NCBI GenBank assembly: GCA_002685455.1
Contig: NYXF01000116.1
Location: 1-5,811, forward strand
Source of the DNA: Porticoccus sp.
GTDB taxonomy: Bacteria; Pseudomonadota; Gammaproteobacteria; Pseudomonadales; Porticoccaceae
Direction of reading: 5' to 3'
Length of the DNA: 5,811 nucleotides
A program made the translations under genes and the position numbers. The notes beneath the pieces were generated by a model. That model worked only from the letters and a program-made list of their open reading frames with translations, had not been told where the DNA came from and did not search any database. Positions 1 through 5,811 of the stretch are shown here, piece by piece; positions within the stretch are counted from its first letter, which is position 1, and each line of letters starts with the position of its first letter.

Positions 1-914
1 CCTCTTGCTGCCACGTCTGTAGCAATCAATAACTGGATTTGTTTTTTTCTAAACCTACCCATTACCTGGTCTCTCTGTGGTTGAGATAGGTCACCATTTA
101 GTGAGTCAGCATTATAACCATCTTGTAACAGCTTTGCCGAAATATCTTTACTTTCCCTTCTGGTCCTACAGAATACTATACCGTAGATATGCGGGTTTAT
201 ATCACAAATTCTTCTTAGAGCCTGGTACTTATCTTTAATGCTCGAAACGAGGTAGTAGTTATGTTCAATGTCTTTAGCCCCTTCGTTATTAGAATCAACC
301 TGAATTTTTTTAGGTTTATTCATGTAGTTTTTTGAGATTTTTAAAACTTCTTTAGGCATTGTCGCAGAGAATAGAAGGATCTGTTTACTATCATTTGTTC
401 CCTCTAGTATTAAGTCAATATCTTCCTTGAATCCCATGTTTAACATTTCATCTGCCTCATCTAGAACCAATACGTCGATATTTTTTAATTCTAATTTCTT
501 CTTATTTAATAGGTCAAGAACTCTACCTGGTGTGCCAACTACTATCTGACTACCTATTTTGAGTTCTCTCATCTGTTTCCTTATGTCTGAACCACCATAA
601 ATAGGAGTGATTCTTAATTCTTTTATATGCTTTGAAAACAATTTAAGGTCTTTAGTTATCTGGAGGCACAACTCTCTTGTAGGACATAAGATTACAGACT
701 GTGTGTCCTTCTTCTTTGTGTTACAATTATGAATTATTGGTAAACCAAATGCTGCTGTTTTACCTGTTCCTGTCTGTGCCAGAGAGATCAAATCTTGTTT
801 TGAATCGAGGAGGAACGGGATAGCTTTCTTTTGAATAGGTGTTGGGTTAATAAAATCTAAATCAACAAGAGATTTTTGTATAGATTCATTAAGACCAATA
901 TCTGAAAAATTCAT
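1..914 (-). CDS. DEAD-box ATP-dependent RNA helicase (DeaD/CshA-like), 3' end outside window
   Basis: ATP-dependent RNA helicase that would unwind short RNA duplexes in the cytoplasm, a role tied in this family to ribosome assembly, RNA decay and cold growth. Reading leftwards from the ATG at 914-912 gives 304 codons with no stop. The motifs appear in family order: Q-motif (F21, then PTPIQ at 24-28), motif I AQTGTGKT (46-53), Ia PTREL (78-82), GG (107-108), Ib TPGR (128-131), motif II DEAD (152-155), motif III SAT (183-185), motif IV VFCRTR (247-252), and motif V IATDVAARG cut by the window edge. Motif VI and any C-terminal RNA-binding domain lie outside, so DeaD, CshA and RhlE types cannot be separated with certainty. 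The wording around motifs IV-V looks like Bacteroidota DeaD/CshA proteins, from memory. The start is favoured because the Q-motif follows at the usual distance. No Shine-Dalgarno is visible; the upstream bases are A-rich. It is divergent from the secreted-protein genes and not obviously related to them. Confidence 0.96.
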   Translation of the reverse strand, partial: MNFSDIGLNESIQKSLVDLDFINPTPIQKKAIPFLLDSKQDLISLAQTGTGKTAAFGLPIIHNCNTKKKDTQSVILCPTRELCLQITKDLKLFSKHIKELRITPIYGGSDIRKQMRELKIGSQIVVGTPGRVLDLLNKKKLELKNIDVLVLDEADEMLNMGFKEDIDLILEGTNDSKQILLFSATMPKEVLKISKNYMNKPKKIQVDSNNEGAKDIEHNYYLVSSIKDKYQALRRICDINPHIYGIVFCRTRRESKDISAKLLQDGYNADSLNGDLSQPQRDQVMGRFRKKQIQLLIATDVAAR

Positions 915-929
915 TTTTTATAATTTTTG

Positions 930-937
930 CAAACCTA
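930..937 (-). promoter_or_regulatory. Candidate Bacteroidota -7 promoter box for the helicase gene
   Basis: On the minus strand these bases read TAGGTTTG, an exact match to the Bacteroidota primary sigma factor -7 consensus TAnnTTTG. It lies 15 bases upstream of the helicase ATG, which would give a very short leader. I find no convincing TTG-type -33 box about 19 bases further upstream. The match is short and the region is AT-rich, so chance is possible. Confidence 0.4.
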
Positions 938-985
938 AACCTTTAAATGTCTAATATATTATTAAAGTAGATTTTTATAAATAGT

Positions 986-993
986 TATTTTTG
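986..993 (+). promoter_or_regulatory. Candidate Bacteroidota -7 promoter box for the two secreted-protein genes
   Basis: The bases read TATTTTTG, matching the Bacteroidota -7 consensus TAnnTTTG. The box lies 45 bases upstream of the ATG at 1039, implying a leader of roughly 40 bases. No clear -33 TTG partner is seen at the expected spacing. With only 25 bases between the two downstream genes and no second consensus box there, this promoter would serve both. Confidence 0.35.
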
Positions 994-1038
994 AGGTTTA
1001 TTTTATTATTTTTAAGCGTAAATAATTAATTCATACCC

Positions 1039-1611
1039 ATGTCATTAAAATCACGAACACTTATTTTAGTTATACTAATTAGTAGTATATCCTTTATCTC
1101 TCTTTCCCAGGACAGAAATAATAAGAAAGGAAATGCTCTGCTAGACAAGGTTTCTTCACAAGGCAAGAATGAAAATCTAAGTAGCATCTTAGTTGATGGT
1201 AAAGACGGCATACTTGAGACCCAGATTGATAAACTGCTTAAGGAATTACAAAAAATTAATAAAGATTTTGAAACTAATTTTTCCAATTCTGTTGACGTGT
1301 TACTTAAAGAGAATAAGAATTACTTAGATCAGTTAGAGAATGAGTACAGGTCAAAGTTAAAAGATGAGCATCAAAAAATTTCTGAATTAAAGAAATCAGT
1401 TGATGATATCTTAAAAATCAAAGACTTAGAATTAAGGATAGTAGATAGGAAAATAGATGAAATAAATAAAAACCTTAAAAATTTATCGAGTGATGAGTTT
1501 ATTAAGACCTTTAAAAAAGAATTAAAGAAAGAACTAGAAAACTTTAAAAAATCAACTATTGAATCTTTTGAAGAGCAGCTGAATATCAAAGTTGACACAA
1601 CTAAAAATTAA
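1039..1611 (+). CDS. Secreted coiled-coil protein of unknown function (190 aa)
   Basis: I do not recognise a family. The protein begins with a signal peptide: basic n-region (K4, R6), hydrophobic stretch from about residue 7 to 20 rich in Leu/Ile/Val, then SLSQ with likely cleavage near residue 23/24. No lipobox cysteine is present, so a soluble periplasmic or exported product is expected. Residues 25-60 are polar and probably flexible. From about 60 to the end the sequence is dominated by Lys, Glu, Asp, Leu, Ile and Asn with heptad-like spacing of hydrophobics, as in LLKELQKI, LELRIVDRKIDEI and FKKELKKELENF. The whole protein lacks Pro, Cys and Trp and has no Met after the start, which fits a long uninterrupted helix. 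No transmembrane segment or catalytic motif follows the signal. The ATG lacks a Shine-Dalgarno but is the first start in frame with the signal peptide. It ends 25 bases before the giant repeat protein, same strand, so co-transcription is likely. A periplasmic chaperone, stalk or partner for that protein is possible but is inference only. Confidence 0.88.
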   Translation: MSLKSRTLILVILISSISFISLSQDRNNKKGNALLDKVSSQGKNENLSSILVDGKDGILETQIDKLLKELQKINKDFETNFSNSVDVLLKENKNYLDQLENEYRSKLKDEHQKISELKKSVDDILKIKDLELRIVDRKIDEINKNLKNLSSDEFIKTFKKELKKELENFKKSTIESFEEQLNIKVDTTKN

Positions 1612-1636
1612 TTTAATACTTAAATAAATTTATTTG

Positions 1637-4600
1637 ATGAGAAAATGTCTAACTGTTTTTTTCCTTTTATTAACATATTCTTCCTTCTCTCAAACACTTA
1701 TAATCAACAAAGGAAAGTTATTGGATGCTAATGATTCCATTGACTTTAGACTAGAAGTTGACTCACTTCTCAACTACTACACATTCGATGAGCTCAAATC
1801 TGAGTCGATAACCATCAGTCTTGACAGAGTTGAAGTCAAAAGGAAATACACTGGGTTGGATAATCCTAATTTTGAGACCTTTGATGTCACTGACAGATTA
1901 GACGCATCAGCTAAAAAAATTATTTTAGTACAGGAGGATACAACTAAATTAATTTTTAGAAAAAAAATCAATAAAACCTTTCTTGAATATTTTAAAATCG
2001 ATGATAACGAGGTTTTAGTTGAATTTAAAATTAATGTCGAATTCCCAAATTATAGATATGGTGATGATGATAAAGAGAGAAAGTTTTTCCGTAAAAATAC
2101 AGGAAGTAATTTAGGTTTTGATTGTAGAGATACAAGGGAGTGCTTCATTTACTTTTATGATAGAATTAATAAGTCTGTATATACCAACCATTTTTCTATC
2201 TCAAACACAGATATTAAATCTAATCTAGATGCTATCCTCAAGGAGGCAACTTCAGACATTAATCTAGTAGTAAGGGAAGACTGCGGGTCTCCATCAAATA
2301 ATTGCGATAGATGGACTGGTAATAATTCAGTAAGACTAGAAACTCCCATAGTGGAAGATTTTACTGGAGATGGAAAGAAAGACGTACTAGGTAGAGTTTA
2401 TAATGTCTATTTTGGTGATATAGACTGGGATTTAACTGAGGATGAGAAGAAAATGTATTTCTCCAGGTGGGCTCTATTTGAGGCAGTAGATGTATCCGGA
2501 GATTCTTTAGTATACAAACTAAATAAATATTATGACCAGATATCAGAGGGCATAAAAGTTTTTTCTCTCGATTATAATGAAGATGGACATCTGGATATTT
2601 ATACGAAGCCTGATGTATATCATGGCTTTCAGACTAATAAGCCAAGCGGATGGACCCGTGACGGATTCCTTTACATCAACGACGGCAGTGGTAATTTTCA
2701 GCTTTCGGACGATGATGATGCAATAATTAGTCAGACAGGCATTAAAAACTCAGAAATATTTCAGAACCTCGTTCAGGTTGATGCAGATGATGAACTTGAG
2801 ATAGTCTTCAGCGAAAATAAATTTGATGCAAGGTATATTGTTGCCCACCCTCATATCAAGCTTACATTAATAGATAAGGTAGGTAATAACTACCAAAAAA
2901 ACGAAGTTGAATTAATTGCTGAGCCTGAGAGTGGATATAAAATTTTAACTAGAAATTATTTAGGAAATGTAGTGTTTGATTTAGATAGTGACGGATATAA
3001 GGATTTACTGGTGTGGTACTCTCAGAACGAGGTAAAAGAAAATTACATTGATAACTCAGGTGCGTACACAGGACCTAAACCACTTACTTCTTCTATTCTT
3101 GCCCAACAAGAAAAAAGAAAAATTATAGCATTTTACGGAAGTTCAACAGGTTTCAATTTGGATATGAACGCCTCGACAACAAAAGTTTTATATGAGTATA
3201 ATACCATTCCTGGCATGGAAGCATATTCATTCGAAATTATAGAATTTAAAGAGGGTGTGAATTTATTGATATTTATGGATATATCTGGTGGTGAAGCATT
3301 TAATGATTTTGGTATTAATTATGATGGCCCTAATTCCAAAATATCAGCTCTTAAAATAGAAAATAACTCTATTCAAGACGTAACAGATGATATATTTTTA
3401 GACTCAAATAATGAAGATTACATGGGTGCAAGAAATGAATTATTATTTAAAGATCTTAATAATGATGGTCTTGTCGATATGTACAATTGGAGAGATATAT
3501 GGTCTCAAAAAAACATAACACAACCCTCTCAGTTTTTTATTAATAATGGTACAAATTTTATTCCATATCACTGTGCTTCAAATGATTTTGGAAATGGAGG
3601 GTTTGACTTTGCAGATTTCAATTCTGATGGGTATTATGATATTTTATATAATGTAGACGGTACTTTCACAAAATCAACAAATATTGATGTAGCTTATGAA
3701 GTTGATAATGACGGATATCTTGTGAAAAAAGATGGAGTGGGGGTCTTAGAAATTATTCAAGTTCTCTACAACGACAAGGACGATGATAAGATAGCCGACA
3801 GAGAAGACAACTGCATTGATATAGACAACTTCGATCAAAACGACAAAGATAAAGACGGCCTAGGAAATAAATGTGATCCTGATGACGATGGAGACGAAAT
3901 ACTGGATATCAATGATAACTGTCGACTTACTGTTAACCCGGATCAGCTTGATACTGACGGCGATGGAATTGGTGATGCGTGCGACCCTGATGATGACGGT
4001 GATGGGGTCAAAGACTCTAAAGACAACTGCCCACTTAAAGCTAATCCTGATCAGAAAGATACGGATGAGGATGGGATAGGAGATGTATGCGATACTGATG
4101 ATGATGGGGATGGAGTGCTAGATGCTGAAGATAATTGTTCACTAATATATAATCCTAATCAAACTGATACTAATAAAAATAATATAGGGGATGTATGTGA
4201 AGATTTTGAAGATCCGCAAACTGTAAATATTATTGTTGAAAATATTGAATATGAAGAAACATTTGATCAAATAGTTAGCCAATATATAGTTGATGATAGT
4301 TATCAGTTTTTCTTCAATCAGGGTTATGATGTTATAGATATTGATAATGATGGAAAACAGGAATTTATTTCACTATTTTATGAAACAACCAGAGAAATAA
4401 ATAAAGCTGGGATTGGTGTGTTTTCTTTTGATTTAACTGAAAACAATAAACTTCAAATAAATCTTGATCAGGTTATTAATATAGATGGTGAACCTAATGC
4501 TATTGCTCCAGAAGTAGCTCATCTAAATAAAGATAACTTATATGATATCTTTATACCAACAGGAAATTTCCATGGTGAACCAGGAGAGGAACCTGATTTC

Positions 4601-5811
4601 TATAATGGAACCTCAAATAGACCTGATTTTATTTTCTATAATACTGGAAGTGGTTATGAAGTAGATTCTTTGGACTTCACCTATGATAATTTAAAGTATG
4701 CTGGAACTCATTATCAGAAACAAGTACAAATTGATTCAGATATGGAGAAAGAAATTATTTTATTACCACAGAATAATGCAATGGAAGGTAATGGTGGTTT
4801 AGTTATTTATGATTTTATAAATAAGAGACACGAGCTATCAAAAGAGATAAAGTCTATTTATCCAAGAGTGTCCGATGTTTTAGATATTGACTATTCAAGT
4901 AGTGGAAATAAAGACCTTTTAGTTATTTCTAATGAAAAGCAAAATAACCTAAATAATTATTATTTACAGATGTACGATGGTAGTAATGATGGGGTAGATT
5001 TTAATAGTGATATAAGTGATATTGGATCATTTTCTATTGATTCCGAATGGTTTGTTCCTGAAAATGAAGATGGATTTAAATTTATTATAATTGATAATTT
5101 GAAAATTTTATTAGTTTGGTTTGCAAACTCAAATGGAATAGATGCCCAACTTAAAGCCTACGAAATTAGCACAAGTAATATCATTGATATCACAGAATAC
5201 CTCTTTGGTAAAAAATTTACAGAGAGAAGGTTTGATGGTCTTGGTCCAATACTAAGTGATTTTGATAGTGATGGAGATTTAGATTTTATTGTTGAAGGAG
5301 GCTATAGTTTAGAAAATCCATACATTTTATATCTTAATAATGGATTGAGGTTTCAGCCTGTTCTCTTTTCTGAGTCTAACTTAGGAAATAGATTTATTGA
5401 CCTAAACCAAGATGGAATAATGGATATTATAAGCAATAAAAATTCGTCTGCTCAAATAATTAATTCTATAATTAACCCTTCTGATACTGATTATGATGGC
5501 ATTGTAAATTCCTTAGATACTGATGATGATGGGGATGGAGTGCTAGATACTTTAGATAACTGCCCTCTTACAGCGAATGCTGACCAGTTAGATACGGACG
5601 GTGATGGTCAGGGAGATGTCTGTGACACAGATGACGACGGAGACGGGGTATTAGACACTGAAGATAACTGCCCTCTTACAGCGAATGCTGACCAGTTAGA
5701 TACTGATGGTGATGGGATAGGCGATGTATGCGACACAGATGACGACGGAGACGGAGTGCTAGATACTGAAGATAACTGTCCACTCACTGTGAATGCAGAC
5801 CAGCTTGATAC
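1637..5811 (+). CDS. Giant secreted FG-GAP/VCBS propeller and thrombospondin type 3 repeat protein, 3' end outside window
   Basis: Probable exported, calcium-binding surface or extracellular protein; no catalytic domain is visible. The frame is open from the ATG at 1637 to the window end (1391 full codons). Order: signal peptide at residues 1-19 (basic RK, hydrophobic LTVFFLLL, then SSFSQ); unrecognised region 20-235 with cysteines at 163, 169, 216 and 223; first propeller about 230-700 with DxDxDG-type loops at 241, 312, 448, 606 and 660; first thrombospondin type 3 block 712-854; second propeller about 890-1282 with loops at 901, 1083, 1208 and 1255; second type 3 block from 1283 on. In known proteins both repeat types bind calcium through Asp-rich loops and serve as rigid adhesive or spacer modules. 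In Bacteroidota such proteins often end in a type IX secretion sorting domain or an OmpA-like domain; neither can be checked here. The start is chosen because the signal peptide begins at this ATG and an in-frame stop lies at 1625. It has no Shine-Dalgarno. Likely co-transcribed with the coiled-coil gene 25 bases upstream. Adhesin, gliding or matrix roles are speculative. Confidence 0.93.
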   Translation, partial: MRKCLTVFFLLLTYSSFSQTLIINKGKLLDANDSIDFRLEVDSLLNYYTFDELKSESITISLDRVEVKRKYTGLDNPNFETFDVTDRLDASAKKIILVQEDTTKLIFRKKINKTFLEYFKIDDNEVLVEFKINVEFPNYRYGDDDKERKFFRKNTGSNLGFDCRDTRECFIYFYDRINKSVYTNHFSISNTDIKSNLDAILKEATSDINLVVREDCGSPSNNCDRWTGNNSVRLETPIVEDFTGDGKKDVLGRVYNVYFGDIDWDLTEDEKKMYFSRWALFEAVDVSGDSLVYKLNKYYDQISEGIKVFSLDYNEDGHLDIYTKPDVYHGFQTNKPSGWTRDGFLYINDGSGNFQLSDDDDAIISQTGIKNSEIFQNLVQVDADDELEIVFSENKFDARYIVAHPHIKLTLIDKVGNNYQKNEVELIAEPESGYKILTRNYLGNVVFDLDSDGYKDLLVWYSQNEVKENYIDNSGAYTGPKPLTSSILAQQEKRKIIAFYGSSTGFNLDMNASTTKVLYEYNTIPGMEAYSFEIIEFKEGVNLLIFMDISGGEAFNDFGINYDGPNSKISALKIENNSIQDVTDDIFLDSNNEDYMGARNELLFKDLNNDGLVDMYNWRDIWSQKNITQPSQFFINNGTNFIPYHCASNDFGNGGFDFADFNSDGYYDILYNVDGTFTKSTNIDVAYEVDNDGYLVKKDGVGVLEIIQVLYNDKDDDKIADREDNCIDIDNFDQNDKDKDGLGNKCDPDDDGDEILDINDNCRLTVNPDQLDTDGDGIGDACDPDDDGDGVKDSKDNCPLKANPDQKDTDEDGIGDVCDTDDDGDGVLDAEDNCSLIYNPNQTDTNKNNIGDVCEDFEDPQTVNIIVENIEYEETFDQIVSQYIVDDSYQFFFNQGYDVIDIDNDGKQEFISLFYETTREINKAGIGVFSFDLTENNKLQINLDQVINIDGEPNAIAPEVAHLNKDNLYDIFIPTGNFHGEPGEEPDFYNGTSNRPDFIFYNTGSGYEVDSLDFTYDNLKYAGTHYQKQVQIDSDMEKEIILLPQNNAMEGNGGLVIYDFINKRHELSKEIKSIYPRVSDVLDIDYSSSGNKDLLVISNEKQNNLNNYYLQMYDGSNDGVDFNSDISDIGSFSIDSEWFVPENEDGFKFIIIDNLKILLVWFANSNGIDAQLKAYEISTSNIIDITEYLFGKKFTERRFDGLGPILSDFDSDGDLDFIVEGGYSLENPYILYLNNGLRFQPVLFSESNLGNRFIDLNQDGIMDIISNKNSSAQIINSIINPSDTDYDGIVNSLDTDDDGDGVLDTLDNCPLTANADQLDTDGDGQGDVCDTDDDGDGVLDTEDNCPLTANADQLDTDGDGIGDVCDTDDDGDGVLDTEDNCPLTVNADQLD
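2324..3736 (+). other. First FG-GAP/VCBS-type beta-propeller module (within the giant protein)
   Basis: Residues about 230-700. Asp-rich loops followed by hydrophobic strands recur every 50-160 residues: DFTGDGKKD (241-249), DYNEDGHLD (312-320), DADDELE (382-388), DLDSDGYKD (448-456), DLNNDGLVD (606-614) and DFNSDGYYD (660-668). A further strand pair without an acidic loop (around 536-546, ending LLIFMD) fills the wide gap between 456 and 606, giving seven putative blades, the number usual for FG-GAP propellers. Boundaries are approximate; blade count is inferred from spacing and from alignment with the second module. Confidence 0.75.
3770..4198 (+). repeat. Thrombospondin type 3 repeat block 1 (108-bp coding units)
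   Basis: Encodes residues 712-854. Units start with DNC (Asp codons at 3806, 3914, 4022 and 4130, exactly 108 bp or 36 residues apart): three full units and a 24-residue final one. Each unit carries a pattern like NPDQxDTDGDGIGDxCDxDDDGDG, with two cysteines per unit, the classic type 3 arrangement in which Asp side chains coordinate calcium and cysteines pair. The units are diverged from one another at both protein and DNA level. The last unit is degraded (TNKNN replaces the acidic loop) where it joins the second propeller. Confidence 0.93.
4091..4123 (+). repeat. 33-bp exact direct repeat, copy 1 (in stalk block 1)
   Basis: Identical over 33 bases to 5516-5548, with mismatches immediately on both sides. 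It encodes DTDDDGDGVLD. Both copies are in the same codon phase and are 1425 bp apart, which is 475 codons. Confidence 0.95.
4304..5482 (+). other. Second FG-GAP/VCBS-type beta-propeller module (within the giant protein)
   Basis: Residues about 890-1282, between the two type 3 blocks. Acidic loops: DIDNDGKQE (901-909), DSDMEKE (1033-1039), DIDYSSSGNKD (1083-1093), DFDSDGDLD (1208-1216) and DLNQDGIMD (1255-1263). Two further blades are inferred at HLNKDNLYDIFI (962-973), whose loop is shortened, and around 1150-1156 (FIIIDNLKILLVWF region), which has no acidic DxDxDG loop. The order and flanking text match the first module, for example VQIDSD against VQVDAD and KDLLVIS against KDLLVWY. The module has no cysteine. 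Confidence 0.75.
5516..5548 (+). repeat. 33-bp exact direct repeat, copy 2 (in stalk block 2)
   Basis: Second copy of the 33-base sequence at 4091-4123. Same reading phase and same peptide DTDDDGDGVLD. Confidence 0.95.
5554..5595 (+). repeat. 42-bp exact tandem-unit repeat, copy 1
   Basis: Identical over 42 bases to 5662-5703, exactly one 108-bp unit later. It covers the DNCPLTANADQLDT part of the unit, including all synonymous positions. Confidence 0.93.
5662..5703 (+). repeat. 42-bp exact tandem-unit repeat, copy 2
   Basis: Second copy of 5554-5595. The same pair of units shares another exact stretch of 23 bases (5624-5646 and 5732-5754). The corresponding part of the third unit (5771 onward) has diverged at several synonymous positions. 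Confidence 0.93.

Larger units (their letters stand above)
5483..5811 (+). repeat. Thrombospondin type 3 repeat block 2 (near-identical 108-bp coding units), continues past window
   Basis: Encodes residues 1283 to the window end. After a lead-in (SDTDYDGIVNSLD), units begin at DNC codons 5555, 5663 and 5771, again 108 bp apart. Unit proteins are nearly identical (DNCPLTANADQLDTDGDG, then IGDVC or QGDVC, then DTDDDGDGVLDTE). Residue 1325 is Gln where its neighbours have Ile. The third unit is cut by the window edge, so total copy number is unknown. Confidence 0.94.

Noticed and set aside
1622..1635. Perfect 14-base AT-only palindrome just before the giant gene's ATG
   Set aside because: It has no loop and no G-C pair, so it cannot form a credible terminator hairpin, and such palindromes are common by chance in AT-rich spacers. 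It could still be an operator, but nothing supports that.
1634..1636. TTG at 1634 as an alternative start for the giant protein
   Set aside because: It is in frame but directly precedes the ATG at 1637, which begins a standard signal peptide; a stop at 1625 limits anything further upstream.
1960..1967. Run of eight A residues in the giant gene as a phase-variation or slippage site
   Set aside because: Runs of this length are expected in AT-rich coding sequence, the frame is intact through it, and there is no alternative product or known slippage context.
1026..2349. Minus-strand open frames at 1026-1286, 1371-1598, 1777-1971 and 2155-2349
   Set aside because: All lie antisense to the two well-supported plus-strand genes and look like their complement (Ser/Phe/Leu-rich where the sense protein is Lys/Glu/Asp-rich).
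3873..4079. Open frame of 68 codons on the plus strand inside stalk block 1
   Set aside because: It is an out-of-frame shadow of the Asp/Gly-rich repeat; its Met/Leu/Thr-rich text comes from reading GATGAT-type codons in another frame.
3770..5811. Regularly spaced 108-bp repeats as a possible CRISPR or noncoding satellite
   Set aside because: The period is exactly 36 codons, the frame is open throughout, and the peptide is the known thrombospondin type 3 pattern. There are no unique spacers.
1..5811. A defence, mobile-element or biosynthetic system
   Set aside because: No transposase, integrase, nuclease, toxin-antitoxin or biosynthetic motif was found on either strand. The helicase is a standard cytoplasmic DEAD-box protein transcribed away from the secreted genes, so I do not combine them into one system.

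Overview
The window suggests an AT-rich member of the Bacteroidota, most likely a flavobacterium. Four signs point that way: the helicase resembles flavobacterial DeaD/CshA-like proteins (from memory, not searched); none of the three genes has a purine-rich Shine-Dalgarno site at a usable distance; both short signal peptides end in Ser-Gln; and matches to the Bacteroidota -7 box TAnnTTTG sit between the divergent genes. This is a reading of the sequence, not a database assignment.

Layout. Positions 1-914 (minus strand) hold the first 304 codons of a DEAD-box RNA helicase whose 3' end lies outside the window. Positions 915-1038 are a divergent intergenic region with one candidate promoter per strand. 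Positions 1039-1611 (plus) encode a complete 190-residue secreted protein that is almost wholly charged alpha helix or coiled coil. After 25 bases, position 1637 opens a very large secreted protein that is still open at the window end (1391 full codons seen, no in-frame stop).

The large protein is a signal peptide, an unrecognised N-terminal region with four cysteines, a first FG-GAP/VCBS-type beta-propeller, a first block of thrombospondin type 3 calcium repeats, a second propeller that aligns loop for loop with the first, and a second thrombospondin type 3 block running off the end. It is therefore an internally duplicated [propeller + calcium-repeat stalk] protein. The second stalk block consists of nearly identical 108-bp units. 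A 33-bp exact repeat shared by the two stalk blocks lies in the same reading frame, 1425 bp (475 codons) apart.

The helicase is a housekeeping RNA-remodelling gene on the other strand and has no evident link to the other two. The small coiled-coil protein and the giant calcium-binding protein are probably co-transcribed and both exported, so they may act together at the cell surface; that partnership is inference from adjacency. I see no RNA genes, CRISPR array, insertion sequence or terminator. No gene-free stretch exceeds about 125 bases.
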